DNA of 14,264 bases from NCBI GenBank assembly GCA_017408185.1, contig JAFQVE010000516.1, positions 1 to 14,264 of the forward strand. Reading direction: 5' to 3'. Each line of letters starts with the position of its first letter. The first letter of the stretch is position 1. The position numbers were made by a program, and so were the translations under genes. The notes under the pieces are model-generated. The model had not been told where the DNA came from. It did no database searches and saw only the letters and a list, made by a program, of their open reading frames with translations. The stretch comes from Oscillospiraceae bacterium (GTDB lineage: Bacteria > Bacillota_A > Clostridia > Oscillospirales > JAAYXM01). Of this stretch, positions 6,601-14,264 are shown piece after piece.

Positions 6601-7490
6601 TACGCATCACCGCCTATCAGTGCGTTTTGCATTGCAAGAATGCTCTCTTGACTTGCTATAACGCTGTCCAGTGCGGAGGAAATATCGCCTATCGAAGCGT
6701 TGATGCTGTCAAATTGCACCTGATATACAGCATCACTGTCTTGCATTGCAGACTCAAGCCCTTGCTTTGTGGCATAGACCTCATGTATTGTGTTGCCGTT
6801 CTCGTCACAAATCGCCTTATTTGAAGTATCGGCAAATTCACTCCACTCGGCAAAGAATACACTTGCTTCAGGCAATTCTTCTTTCGTAACATAGGTATCG
6901 TGTATGATGTTCCCGTTAAAATCAGCGATTGCATTGTCAGCGCGTTGCGCATTAAGTGCCGCATCTGCCACGTCACAAGAATGCGACCTCGCAACGTACG
7001 CCTCAGACAAATCGGATTTCTTAACAAGGTCAGGGAAGCTTGTGGCCATAGTTTTATGCTCTGCTTTTTCTTCATCTGTATAGTCGTTTGCACTTAGCCC
7101 CTTCCCCTGAATTTTATCGACCTTGCTTTCAAGCAAAGTGTTAAAAACAGAGGTCGTCACATAATCCGAAAAGCGGTCAAGTACAGCTTTGAAAAGGGAT
7201 GCATGCGCGGCACCGTCACTGAGATGAGCGTTGACGGCATCTGCAGCCCCCGTCTGCTCGGCCGTTACGCCATGTGGATTATCCGAGCTTTCTGAATGTG
7301 TGATGAGACCGGAAAGAACTTCCGCGAGCTCATCAATGAGCGCATTGTGTTTTTCCTTTATCTCCTTGTCGCTTCTTGCGTCGAAAATTTCCTTGAGGCT
7401 TTTTGCTGTGTACCCTTCGTCTGAAGGATAATCCGGCAAATCCTTCACATTGTCCGCATACGTTGTTATCTTGTGGTTGTCTAAGCTCAT
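6600..7490 (-). CDS. Phage fibre-like structural protein
   Basis: This 296-aa protein is rich in A, S, D and N with predicted coiled/helical stretches. Motifs typical of phage tail fibres are visible: HSESSDNPHGVTAEQTGA (65-82), NAHLSDGAAHASLF (87-100) and KVDKIQGKGLSANDYTDEEK (123-142). Two copies of a short repeat follow, FNGNIIHDTYVTKEEL (191-206) and ENGNTIHEVYATKQGL (230-245), flanked by similar A/D-rich segments. A final coiled region lies at about 255-290. It begins one base after the portal stop codon, with SD AGGGGG in the last portal codons. Its stop overlaps the start of the receptor-binding candidate. It likely forms the virion-proximal part of the fibre that carries the next protein; this is inferred. 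Confidence 0.75.
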   Translation of the reverse strand: MSLDNHKITTYADNVKDLPDYPSDEGYTAKSLKEIFDARSDKEIKEKHNALIDELAEVLSGLITHSESSDNPHGVTAEQTGAADAVNAHLSDGAAHASLFKAVLDRFSDYVTTSVFNTLLESKVDKIQGKGLSANDYTDEEKAEHKTMATSFPDLVKKSDLSEAYVARSHSCDVADAALNAQRADNAIADFNGNIIHDTYVTKEELPEASVFFAEWSEFADTSNKAICDENGNTIHEVYATKQGLESAMQDSDAVYQVQFDSINASIGDISSALDSVIASQESILAMQNALIGGDA

Positions 7491-7491
7491 T

Positions 7492-9114
7492 TTACATTAC
7501 CCCCTGTTCCTGAATAATCGGAGCTGTTCCTCCCTGCAACGGATTTTGCATTTGTATCATCTGCTGTTGTTCCATATTTTCCCGAAGCTGCTTAACTATC
7601 TTTGACTTGTTCTTTATAAACTTGTCCGGGATAGATTCGAGATACGTGACCGCATCCGGAATAATTCCTTTTGCCAAAAGATTGTCCGCCGTCTGAATCT
7701 GTGTGAGCTCGCTCCAGTATGAGGACTGACCTATCTCAACCTTCATATTGTAGTTTGCATCACTCAGTGTTGAGAAGTCGTGCATCCCCTCGTAAGTTGC
7801 CCCGTCGCACGTTATGTTTATCGGTCGCATGCCATAGTCCGTGCGGATGATGTCTATGATTATCCGCACACATTCTTCCATAAATCGGAAATACTCAAGT
7901 CTCTGTATCTCAAGCGGCATTGCAGCTGCGTTCTGCGTTGCTATAATCGCCGACGTGTTGTCCGGCTTTACGTTACCCAATGCCGCATCATTTGCACCCA
8001 TGTATTCCGACGTGTGCTGCATAAGCCCGTTTATAATATTCATCATCTGCGGCGACATGTTCGTACCACCCGATGCAGAAGCAACCGCGTCGTTAGGATT
8101 TCCCATAACACCTATAGCCTGTCCTACCTTGTTGCTCCATGAGGAGATTTTTGTCGCATCATAAAGCATCTTTTGTATAGCTCCCGTTTTCGCCCAGTGT
8201 ATGCTCATTGCGTAAAGCTGATTTATACATATCTGATTTGGAATCGTCTGAGAGACTGCGCTCATGCCGTGGTATGAGTTCTTTATCTCTTCCCATATCA
8301 TATTTGCTATCGGATAGCGTTCATACTTTGTGTCCCATTCTCCCCGAAGCACAACATCCTTTGTTGTCTTTATCGCATGTATTGTTCCATTCTCGCGCCA
8401 GAGCTTTGTTATAACGGTGCAAAGCTCCCCTCGCCCGCTCTCCTTGTACGTGTATATGTCCGAATCGTTATCTGCGTGTATATGCAAAATCTCATCCTCA
8501 GAAAGTCCGCGCTTTTTTGCTTCCTCTCGCACGTCGGACAAAATACACGGTGTAGCTATTATTATGTACGGCTGTTTCTGAATCTCATATTTATACGGAT
8601 TGCCAAAGATAACACTTGTGTTGTCAATAACCTCTGAGACGATTCCTCCACGTGCGCCGTTTCCTGCATCTATGCCTTCGTCAAAGTAGAAGTACATGTA
8701 CGCATCACCGTCAACAGCGGCATTTCGGACGACTTTTCGCGCCTGGGCTTTTATGTTGCAGCGTTCAATCGTCTTGTCCACCTCGGTCTCGATTACTCTC
8801 GCGTCAAGCTCCTCTTTGATAATCTCACGGGGTTCACCGTCCTCTGACTGTATCAGCATCTTTGTTTTCTTGTACGGCTCAAGAAGTATTCCCACGTCGT
8901 CCGAAACAAGCATTGCTATAAAATAGCTCACTACGCGTTTTGTGACGTTAAGCACGGGCTTTGGCAGGTCAGGGGCATTAAGCCCCTCCCACTGCTTACC
9001 GATAAAGAAGTTTTCGCACTTCTTTACAGTTTCGTATAAGTCAATCGACTTGTTGTAGTTCTTGCCGCGGCCGAACTCCTCCCAAATCTCCGTTGCCGTC
9101 TTTTTGATATCCAT
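7492..9114 (-). CDS. Phage portal protein
   Basis: This 540-aa protein forms the dodecameric head vertex through which DNA is packaged and ejected. Portal-like features include the N-terminal FFIGKQW, LPKPVLNVTKRVVSYFIAML, RKVVRNAAVDGDAYMYFYFD, and a stem/crown region with ANDAALGNVKPDNTSAIIA. The C-terminal tail is rich in Q and M. A GTG in frame at 9126 would add 4 residues. I prefer the ATG at 9114 because the SD AAAGGAG abuts that GTG with no spacing but lies about 11 bases from the ATG. The family (SPP1-like or P22-like) is not settled by eye. It lies downstream of the giant polyvalent gene across a palindromic repeat and one base upstream of the fibre gene. Confidence 0.9.
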   Translation of the reverse strand: MDIKKTATEIWEEFGRGKNYNKSIDLYETVKKCENFFIGKQWEGLNAPDLPKPVLNVTKRVVSYFIAMLVSDDVGILLEPYKKTKMLIQSEDGEPREIIKEELDARVIETEVDKTIERCNIKAQARKVVRNAAVDGDAYMYFYFDEGIDAGNGARGGIVSEVIDNTSVIFGNPYKYEIQKQPYIIIATPCILSDVREEAKKRGLSEDEILHIHADNDSDIYTYKESGRGELCTVITKLWRENGTIHAIKTTKDVVLRGEWDTKYERYPIANMIWEEIKNSYHGMSAVSQTIPNQICINQLYAMSIHWAKTGAIQKMLYDATKISSWSNKVGQAIGVMGNPNDAVASASGGTNMSPQMMNIINGLMQHTSEYMGANDAALGNVKPDNTSAIIATQNAAAMPLEIQRLEYFRFMEECVRIIIDIIRTDYGMRPINITCDGATYEGMHDFSTLSDANYNMKVEIGQSSYWSELTQIQTADNLLAKGIIPDAVTYLESIPDKFIKNKSKIVKQLRENMEQQQMIQMQNPLQGGTAPIIQEQGVM

Positions 9115-9142
9115 ATTATTTTTCACTCCTTTCGCATATTAA

Positions 9143-9207
9143 GGCTCCCAAAGCCTCCCTTGCCTAAAGGGAGGGGGACCGTCGAACGACGGCGGAGGGA
9201 TTACCCG
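9143..9207 (+). repeat. Dispersed palindromic repeat in the LPP-portal gap
   Basis: The 90-base gap between the giant gene and the portal is mostly a double hairpin. CCTCCCTT (9154-9161) pairs with AAGGGAGG (9167-9174), and CCGTCG (9179-9184) pairs with CGACGG (9187-9192) around loop AA. A small GGCT/AGCC hairpin lies at 9143-9155. The layout (stem 1, then GGGGGACCG, stem 2, then CGGyGGAkG) matches the element at 13211-13255 in the same orientation. It resembles intergenic repeats widespread in gut Clostridia genomes. In the mRNA it would form stable structure between LPP and portal and could set their relative expression. Confidence 0.8.
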
Positions 9208-9216
9208 TCCCCCTCC

Positions 9217-12200
9217 TCATTCCGTATCATGGTACAGCGTGTATATCCGCCGTGCGATGCTGTTCTTGTACCCGAGCTTTTGAATCGCGGCAATCTCGTC
9301 TGCCTTTGAGCTGTTCTTTGATATCGCGTTCTCGATTTTTTCAAAATCCGTATACGAGATACCGAAGCGGTCGGATATAGCTTCAAACCGCCTGTCCGTT
9401 TTGCCGAAGTATTCATCATAATACTTCTCCCAGGTCGTCTTTCCGCGCTTTACCTTCTCTTCTGCCTTTTTATGAACATCAGAGCCGCCGTTTACCCTTA
9501 TTGCATATTCCTCGCCGTAGAGTGCGCGGTTTGCTTCTCGGTACGCATATTCAAGCTTTTTATCCTCATTCTTCCCCGGATACTTTTTTAAATACTTTTC
9601 AACATTACTACGGTATTTGGGGATGTTGTCGAGTATCGTGTTCTGATCTGCTGCACTTGTTCCTCTTATCGCGTTTTTTTCTCGATTTAAATGTCTATAT
9701 ACAATCTTGTCAGCAGGTACAGCGTTCTTCGCTTCTTTTGTTTTTTTCGCCGCATTCACTGCATCTTGAAACTTTCCGCTCATCGTCTGCGTTTTCATTT
9801 TCTCTTCTATATCATCTTTTTTAAATCCGTTTTTTCTCATATCCGAATAGATGATGTTATATGCCTCTTTGTCATTTTCGTATGCCCTGCGGAGAATGTC
9901 ATAAAAGTCCCCTCTGTTTTTTTCATATTTGATTGAGTATGTAGCCTTTGCCATAAGGTATTCAACAACATAACTGTCAGTTGCAGCCGCTACCTCCCTT
10001 GCCGCCGCTCTGACATCTCTTTTTACATTTGCTGTTCCAAAACCAAACATTGTTCCGACAACTGCGCACATATTGTTGAGCGTTCCTGCCGTTGAAAGTT
10101 TACTATCTCCCGAGAACGATGCGACAAGGTTTTTGCCCGCTTCAATAATGTTTTCAATACCATCCATATCCATGCGTTCAACGCTATAACCTTGCATTAA
10201 CGAAACGACATCCTTGATATATGGAAAATACTGCAGCGGATTTACAGCATCAACCATGTTTCCTTTGAATTTCTCCAGCCAACGCTCCCAATATTTCTTT
10301 TCTTTCTCGTCATCACGAAGTGCATCTATAAACGATTGTCCGAGTGCCGCATTTACGGCAAACGATACAATGAGTGATATTGAAGTTCTGAGTAGTCTTT
10401 GCCCTGCTTCTTGTCTTGCCTCTCCTTTTTCTGTTTGTGCAAAATCCCTTAACGCAGAAACGAACATATTTACATTCTTTGTTGATTCTGCCATATATGA
10501 GGTTGCCATCTTATTTATGGCGTTTGAACTTCTCATAATCTGACTGCGTTGAAGTACTCCGTCAACGACCTGCGTGTGGTCAACTATTTCCGTGAACCTT
10601 TTTGCAACTGCGTCATAGAAGCCTTGCGTTCCCGGTTGCATATCTGCATATACTTCATCCGATTTTTGAATATTGACACTTCCATCTGCATATGATATAC
10701 TACGAATGAGCCCGTATTGCGTTCCGTCTAACGGCACATTTAGGTTGCCGCAGACTTGGAACCAACTTCGGGTTCTTTCTTTATTCTCATTGAGATAAAG
10801 CACAGTTGTGTCCGTTATCTGCTTTGCCGCATTGCTTCTCATATGAATTGTGCGAACAGCAGTTATGATATTCTTTCCGCTAACATCAGGCCTCATAACA
10901 AGACCTACGACAACTGGTCTTCCTTTGACAAACAGCTCTCCATATACATTCACCGTGTTTACTGCTCCTGTATACTCGGTTATAACAATCGGATTTTGCA
11001 AAAGCTCCGGAATCTTCTTCAGCACATCCTCAGATAAATGGTCACTATGCTCACTCATCGCCTTTTTTATTTTACCTACATCAAAGAACAAACCTGATGT
11101 AGGCAACCCAACTTGATTAAGAGCGCTACCTTCCTTGATTGTTCCGACTTTTATTCTTGTGCCGTCAGTTAAATCGTTCCAACCGTCAATTTTTCCTCTA
11201 AAGGAATCTTCCTCCAAAAGCGCATTTACACCTGTCCTTACAGGTGTTTTTTTCTTCTCTGCCTTTTTCGCATTCTTAATCTTCGCCTCAATCTCCGCTT
11301 CGCAAGCAGACCAGAGCGCACCCCAACCGAAAGCGTCGGCGACCTCTATTCCTTTCATCCCCAAATCGCGTACTTTTTCAAGTGCGCTACTTTGGTTAAA
11401 AAGCAAGTCCTTCATCCTCGGACCTGTGTTCGAATCAAAAAAACCGTATGACTTCCACTTCGCTATCGGAGCATACTTGACAGCTCTTTCCCATCCTCTC
11501 TTCGGATGAGCCATTCCTTCAAGGATGTACTTATAATCAATCATACTTCCTGCCCTGAGTACAGCTGTAGGCTGCTGTGCTATAACTCGGATATTTCCGG
11601 CTATCCGCGCCGCCTTTGTATTTCTGAGGACGGTGTCAAAAAAGCCTCCGTCATCTCCGCTCATTCCTCCTGAAATGTTTTCGTCAAGGTTTAACCAATA
11701 CTGAAGACCGTCTTTTCCGAAAGTTTTCTCAACGACTTCCTTCATCGTGTCAGCCACTTCTCCTTCATCATCAAAGAAGGTGTAATTAAGTATCCTTCGG
11801 AGATCTTCTGTTGCTTCGAGGTATGCCGCGTATGTCGTAGCTTCTGCGGTGTGTGATGTGAATGTATCAAAAACACTTCCGATTTTGAGCGGTGTTTTTG
11901 CTTTTGGTGTAGTAGCATTTGCCATACCAAAATTTCTTATGGATGGAGCGCCCTTTTTACCTCCCACTTGCTTTTCGTCAGTTTTAAGCGACGTTTCAAC
12001 CGTACGGATAGGCCAGTAGTTTTTCTCTCCGAATTTCTCATAACCGAAAACATTAAGACACGCTTCGTTCATCTCTGCGCCAAGGACACTTGATGTGAAA
12101 TCAGAAAGCCTCTCGGCAATTCTCTTTTCTTCCGATGACAACTTATCCAACGCCGTCCCCACTTCCTGTTGTGTGATATGTCTTACAACAGAAGAGCGTA

Positions 12201-14264
12201 TAAGTTTCTTTATCCCCGGTAATTCTTCGGGCTTTATTCCTCCCTTGAATATGTGTTCTGTCGCCTGTTCTCTTCGCGTCAAAGCATACAGCTCCATAAG
12301 CTGTGCTGTTGAGAGCTCTATTTTTTCCCCTCCGAGAGTTACCTTGTGTGTAGTCTTTTCAAGCTTCGATATTTTTTCATCCGCAACAAGCTTTGACGAA
12401 AAATCTATCGCTCTTTCCAATAAAAGTGTTTTCTTGTCCTGAGCATTGCGGAGCATTCTGAAAACAGCATCTCCGCCCGGTCCCAACCTATGAAAAAACT
12501 CCTCCGGTGTCATCGTGTCGAGTGTGATAAGCTTTTTAAGCTTTGACAATCCTACGATATCAACCCTTGTATTTTTCATTTTCGCGCCGTCCCGTATGCT
12601 TTTCGCTACTTTCTCAACAGTTTCGCCTCGTTTGCTTGTAAACATTTTATTCGCCGTCCTGACCGAGTTTTCTACGGCTCTCAATGCTTTCCATACTGTC
12701 CTGAGCTGTTCTTCACTCATTGCATATAACGGGATGTCCTGCATCTCGATTATTTTTTCAAAAAGCTTGCCTCTTCCTTCAGGATCGCCCTCCAAAAGCT
12801 CCGGAGAGATTGTTATCGTACTGTCCTCTCCACCTATCCGCTCATATATTTTCTTAAGCTCACGGAATGCTTGCGTTCTGTTTGTCGGCTCTCCATACGG
12901 TGAATCCGATTCGACTCTGTGGTACTTTGCATCAGTACCATACTCAAGCGACATTCCTTCAAGATTGATTGCGCGAAGAAGATTTGCAACAGGTTTTTGC
13001 AATTCTTTGAGTATGTGCTTTTTGTCGGTAGGGTTGCGGAGCGTTTGGTCAAGTTTCTTCGTCGTTCTCATTATCTGGCCGCGAAGTTCCTTCTCTCTCT
13101 GTTTCTTATATACCGCTTTTACTTTTTCTCCCTCTGTAACCTGCGCCCGCTCTTCCATATCGTTAAAATATGTATCAAGCCCCGTCTCCTCGATATAGGA
13201 TTTCCCTGAGCCTTCCCCTTGAGGAGAAGGGGGACCGCCTGCGGTGGATGAGGTGTTCTCACGTCCGTCTGTCATTCTGAGCGCAGTCGAAGAATCTCTT
13301 CCCCCAACCTTCCCATAATCCGGGGAAAGCAAGTCCGCCGTTTTTAACGAATTTTCCCTGTTGACTTTCGGAGGAGTTTCGGGTATAATATCATTAGAGG
13401 AGTTGATATCCTCTGAATTATCGCGCAGGAATGTAGACTTCGGATTTTGTCCGTATGAGCTACTTATGTCCTGCGTGATATTTTTTATTTGTGTTATATC
13501 TGTCAGAAGGTCTCCCTTTTCATTCGGGAGAATATTTATCCTTCCTTCAAAATATTCATTTCCTACTTTGAATATGGTATCAAAATACTTGAAATCACCT
13601 GTTGCCTCTGGATGTATATGCCCGTCTGCTCCGTCCGGAGCCGTCCGGAAGTTTGTCCCTGCGTCAATAAGGTTATCAAGCTCTGTCGATGCTCGCATTT
13701 TTGCATCATATTCAAGACCGCTTATTCTCTTGGCTGGATGCCCGTATTCTGCTGCACTTCGTCCATTTACGAAAACTCTGTTGTCGCGCCCAACTACTTT
13801 TCCAGAAAATCTTTCTTTTATTATTTTGGTTGCCATTCTTCCTTTTTCATTTTCTGTCAACCCGTCAAACAAATGCTGGTCTGTTTGTACATCTACAAAA
13901 CGTTTCCCATCCTCAAAGGCTTTCAAATCATACATTCTCCCACCGCCTGCATCCGTGCCGGCGGTGTTTATATTTCCGCTCGCAACTGCAGTTTCAGTAA
14001 CGGAGAGCATTTTCTCAAACTGCGCGACCGCCGCCTCAAGCTCCGATACCTTTGCGCCGTATTTCTCCTGTGCCGCCGTGTCCGCTTTTGCCCTGTCCCC
14101 GGAGAAGGTAGATTTTACCTTCGTTATAAACTCCTTTATACTGTCCATGAGCTTCATTGCGACAGTTCGGTTATCCTGTGCGAGACGTTCAAACATCTTC
14201 ACGTCGTTTACAATGTTCTTCGTAAAGTCTGCCGCTATCTCATCAAGTGCTTGTGCATCCGAAA
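9217..14264 (-). CDS. Giant polyvalent virion protein with BECR/LPD3-like and nested MuF-C-like domains (5' partial)
   Basis: The frame is open past the right edge. Codons 14203-14264 read on without a stop (DEIAADFTKNIVND), so the GTG at 14202 is not the true start and the protein exceeds 1,680 aa. Residues below count from that GTG. About 1-60: conserved lead-in with FSGDRAKADTAAQEKYG. About 95-250: LPD3/BECR nuclease-like domain (VFVNGRSAAEYGHP, DGHIHPEATGDF, YFEGRINIL, DITQIKNITQDI). About 302-335: translated repeat DNA. About 340-985: helical scaffold ending in FGWGALWSACEAE. About 986-1180: MuF-C-like domain (H1052, H1055, NPIVI near 1069). About 1188-1290: scaffold resumes (TQVVDGVLQRSQIMRS). 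About 1260-1345: hydrophobic patch and NPLQYFPYIKDVVSLMQG, LPD38-like. The rest is helical. Such large polyvalent proteins are carried in virions and delivered with DNA. Its place before the portal agrees. Domain names are by eye. Confidence 0.88.
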   Translation of the reverse strand, partial: SDAQALDEIAADFTKNIVNDVKMFERLAQDNRTVAMKLMDSIKEFITKVKSTFSGDRAKADTAAQEKYGAKVSELEAAVAQFEKMLSVTETAVASGNINTAGTDAGGGRMYDLKAFEDGKRFVDVQTDQHLFDGLTENEKGRMATKIIKERFSGKVVGRDNRVFVNGRSAAEYGHPAKRISGLEYDAKMRASTELDNLIDAGTNFRTAPDGADGHIHPEATGDFKYFDTIFKVGNEYFEGRINILPNEKGDLLTDITQIKNITQDISSSYGQNPKSTFLRDNSEDINSSNDIIPETPPKVNRENSLKTADLLSPDYGKVGGRDSSTALRMTDGRENTSSTAGGPPSPQGEGSGKSYIEETGLDTYFNDMEERAQVTEGEKVKAVYKKQREKELRGQIMRTTKKLDQTLRNPTDKKHILKELQKPVANLLRAINLEGMSLEYGTDAKYHRVESDSPYGEPTNRTQAFRELKKIYERIGGEDSTITISPELLEGDPEGRGKLFEKIIEMQDIPLYAMSEEQLRTVWKALRAVENSVRTANKMFTSKRGETVEKVAKSIRDGAKMKNTRVDIVGLSKLKKLITLDTMTPEEFFHRLGPGGDAVFRMLRNAQDKKTLLLERAIDFSSKLVADEKISKLEKTTHKVTLGGEKIELSTAQLMELYALTRREQATEHIFKGGIKPEELPGIKKLIRSSVVRHITQQEVGTALDKLSSEEKRIAERLSDFTSSVLGAEMNEACLNVFGYEKFGEKNYWPIRTVETSLKTDEKQVGGKKGAPSIRNFGMANATTPKAKTPLKIGSVFDTFTSHTAEATTYAAYLEATEDLRRILNYTFFDDEGEVADTMKEVVEKTFGKDGLQYWLNLDENISGGMSGDDGGFFDTVLRNTKAARIAGNIRVIAQQPTAVLRAGSMIDYKYILEGMAHPKRGWERAVKYAPIAKWKSYGFFDSNTGPRMKDLLFNQSSALEKVRDLGMKGIEVADAFGWGALWSACEAEIEAKIKNAKKAEKKKTPVRTGVNALLEEDSFRGKIDGWNDLTDGTRIKVGTIKEGSALNQVGLPTSGLFFDVGKIKKAMSEHSDHLSEDVLKKIPELLQNPIVITEYTGAVNTVNVYGELFVKGRPVVVGLVMRPDVSGKNIITAVRTIHMRSNAAKQITDTTVLYLNENKERTRSWFQVCGNLNVPLDGTQYGLIRSISYADGSVNIQKSDEVYADMQPGTQGFYDAVAKRFTEIVDHTQVVDGVLQRSQIMRSSNAINKMATSYMAESTKNVNMFVSALRDFAQTEKGEARQEAGQRLLRTSISLIVSFAVNAALGQSFIDALRDDEKEKKYWERWLEKFKGNMVDAVNPLQYFPYIKDVVSLMQGYSVERMDMDGIENIIEAGKNLVASFSGDSKLSTAGTLNNMCAVVGTMFGFGTANVKRDVRAAAREVAAATDSYVVEYLMAKATYSIKYEKNRGDFYDILRRAYENDKEAYNIIYSDMRKNGFKKDDIEEKMKTQTMSGKFQDAVNAAKKTKEAKNAVPADKIVYRHLNREKNAIRGTSAADQNTILDNIPKYRSNVEKYLKKYPGKNEDKKLEYAYREANRALYGEEYAIRVNGGSDVHKKAEEKVKRGKTTWEKYYDEYFGKTDRRFEAISDRFGISYTDFEKIENAISKNSSKADEIAAIQKLGYKNSIARRIYTLYHDTE
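11228..11253 (+). other. Terminator-like hairpin antisense to LPP at a domain boundary
   Basis: ACACCTGT (11228-11235) pairs perfectly with ACAGGTGT (11240-11247) around the loop CCTT, followed by six T (11248-11253). On the + strand this is a textbook small intrinsic terminator, but it lies inside the giant gene, encoding KKKTPVRTG. That is exactly the start of the MuF-C-like segment at residue 986. It could be an insertion scar, a brake on antisense transcription, or coincidence. Confidence 0.4.
13211..13255 (+). repeat. Palindromic repeat element translated within the giant gene
   Basis: CCCCTT (13215-13220) and AAGGGG (13227-13232) form stem 1, and CCGC/GCGG (13235-13244) forms stem 2, followed by TGGATGAGG. 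Architecture and the GGGGGACCG core match the intergenic copy at 9143-9207 in the same orientation. Read on the minus strand it supplies residues SSTAGGPPSPQGEGSGKS (318-335) of the giant protein without breaking the frame. Confidence 0.8.
13271..13298 (+). repeat. Second repeat unit (CATTCTGAGCGCAGTCGAAG type) inside the giant gene
   Basis: The sequence GTCATTCTGAGCGCAGTCGA plus AGAATCTC is a semi-palindrome with ATTCT and AGAAT ends. It is of a type I recall as a dispersed intergenic repeat in Clostridia. It lies 15 bases from the repeat at 13211-13255 and encodes RDSSTALRMTDG (302-313), a peptide that typically marks translated repeat DNA. Confidence 0.75.

Noticed and set aside
9115..9126. 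GTG at 9126 as portal start
   Set aside because: The SD AAAGGAG abuts the GTG with no spacer, whereas the ATG at 9114 has workable spacing.
12515..13198. 227-codon + strand ORF opposite the giant gene
   Set aside because: Serine/phenylalanine-rich shadow of a charged coding strand; no SD, no recognisable domain.
14200..14202. GTG at 14202 as the true start of the giant protein
   Set aside because: The frame stays open to the window edge with protein-like sequence (DEIAADFTKNIVND) and no SD precedes the GTG, so the gene is 5' truncated by the window.

Overview
This window is one end of a prophage in a low- to mid-GC Gram-positive host, most likely a gut Clostridia/Firmicutes. The evidence is the tRNA genes with encoded CCA, strong Shine-Dalgarno (SD) sites, consensus sigma-A-type promoters, a Gram-positive amidase endolysin, and dispersed palindromic repeats of a type common in gut Clostridia. 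No organism can be named from sequence alone.

Layout, left to right on the + strand. At 1-141 lie a 3'-partial tRNA-Asp and a complete tRNA-Thr(GGT), followed by an intrinsic terminator; these are host genes and the probable integration target. From about 200 to 350 is a gene-free attachment-like region with three helically phased GTAGTCA repeats. Everything else is on the minus strand. Two small, separately promoted accessory units come first: a 9-codon ORF with its own consensus promoter and terminator (about 346-475), and a two-TM membrane protein of unknown function (489-1427) whose promoter carries a perfect 14-bp palindrome. A terminator at 1481-1507 separates them from the late operon.

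The late operon, in transcription order (right to left), is: a giant polyvalent protein (9217 to beyond 14264, 5' end outside the window), portal (7492-9114), a fibre-like protein (6600-7490), a modular tail/receptor-binding candidate (4840-6600), a 78-aa protein (4590-4826), terminase large subunit (3287-4600), holin (2834-3283), a phosphodiester-glycosidase/SH3 protein (2056-2853) and an amidase endolysin (1516-2052). Genes overlap or are separated by a few bases, so this is one read-through unit. The exception is the LPP-portal gap, which holds a palindromic repeat. The late promoter, capsid genes, integrase and repressor must lie outside the window.

How it works together: portal and TerL package DNA. 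The giant protein, next to the portal, resembles virion-delivered polyvalent proteins that carry toxin-like domains into the cell. The fibre genes handle attachment. Holin, amidase and glycosidase form the lysis cassette. The most interesting points are (i) a MuF-C-like domain nested inside the conserved giant-protein scaffold, (ii) two genomic repeat elements translated in frame within the same protein, (iii) the tiny promoter-ORF-terminator cassette at the prophage edge, (iv) a CopY/BlaI-like palindrome over the moron promoter, and (v) a glycosidase-SH3 protein in the lysis cassette.
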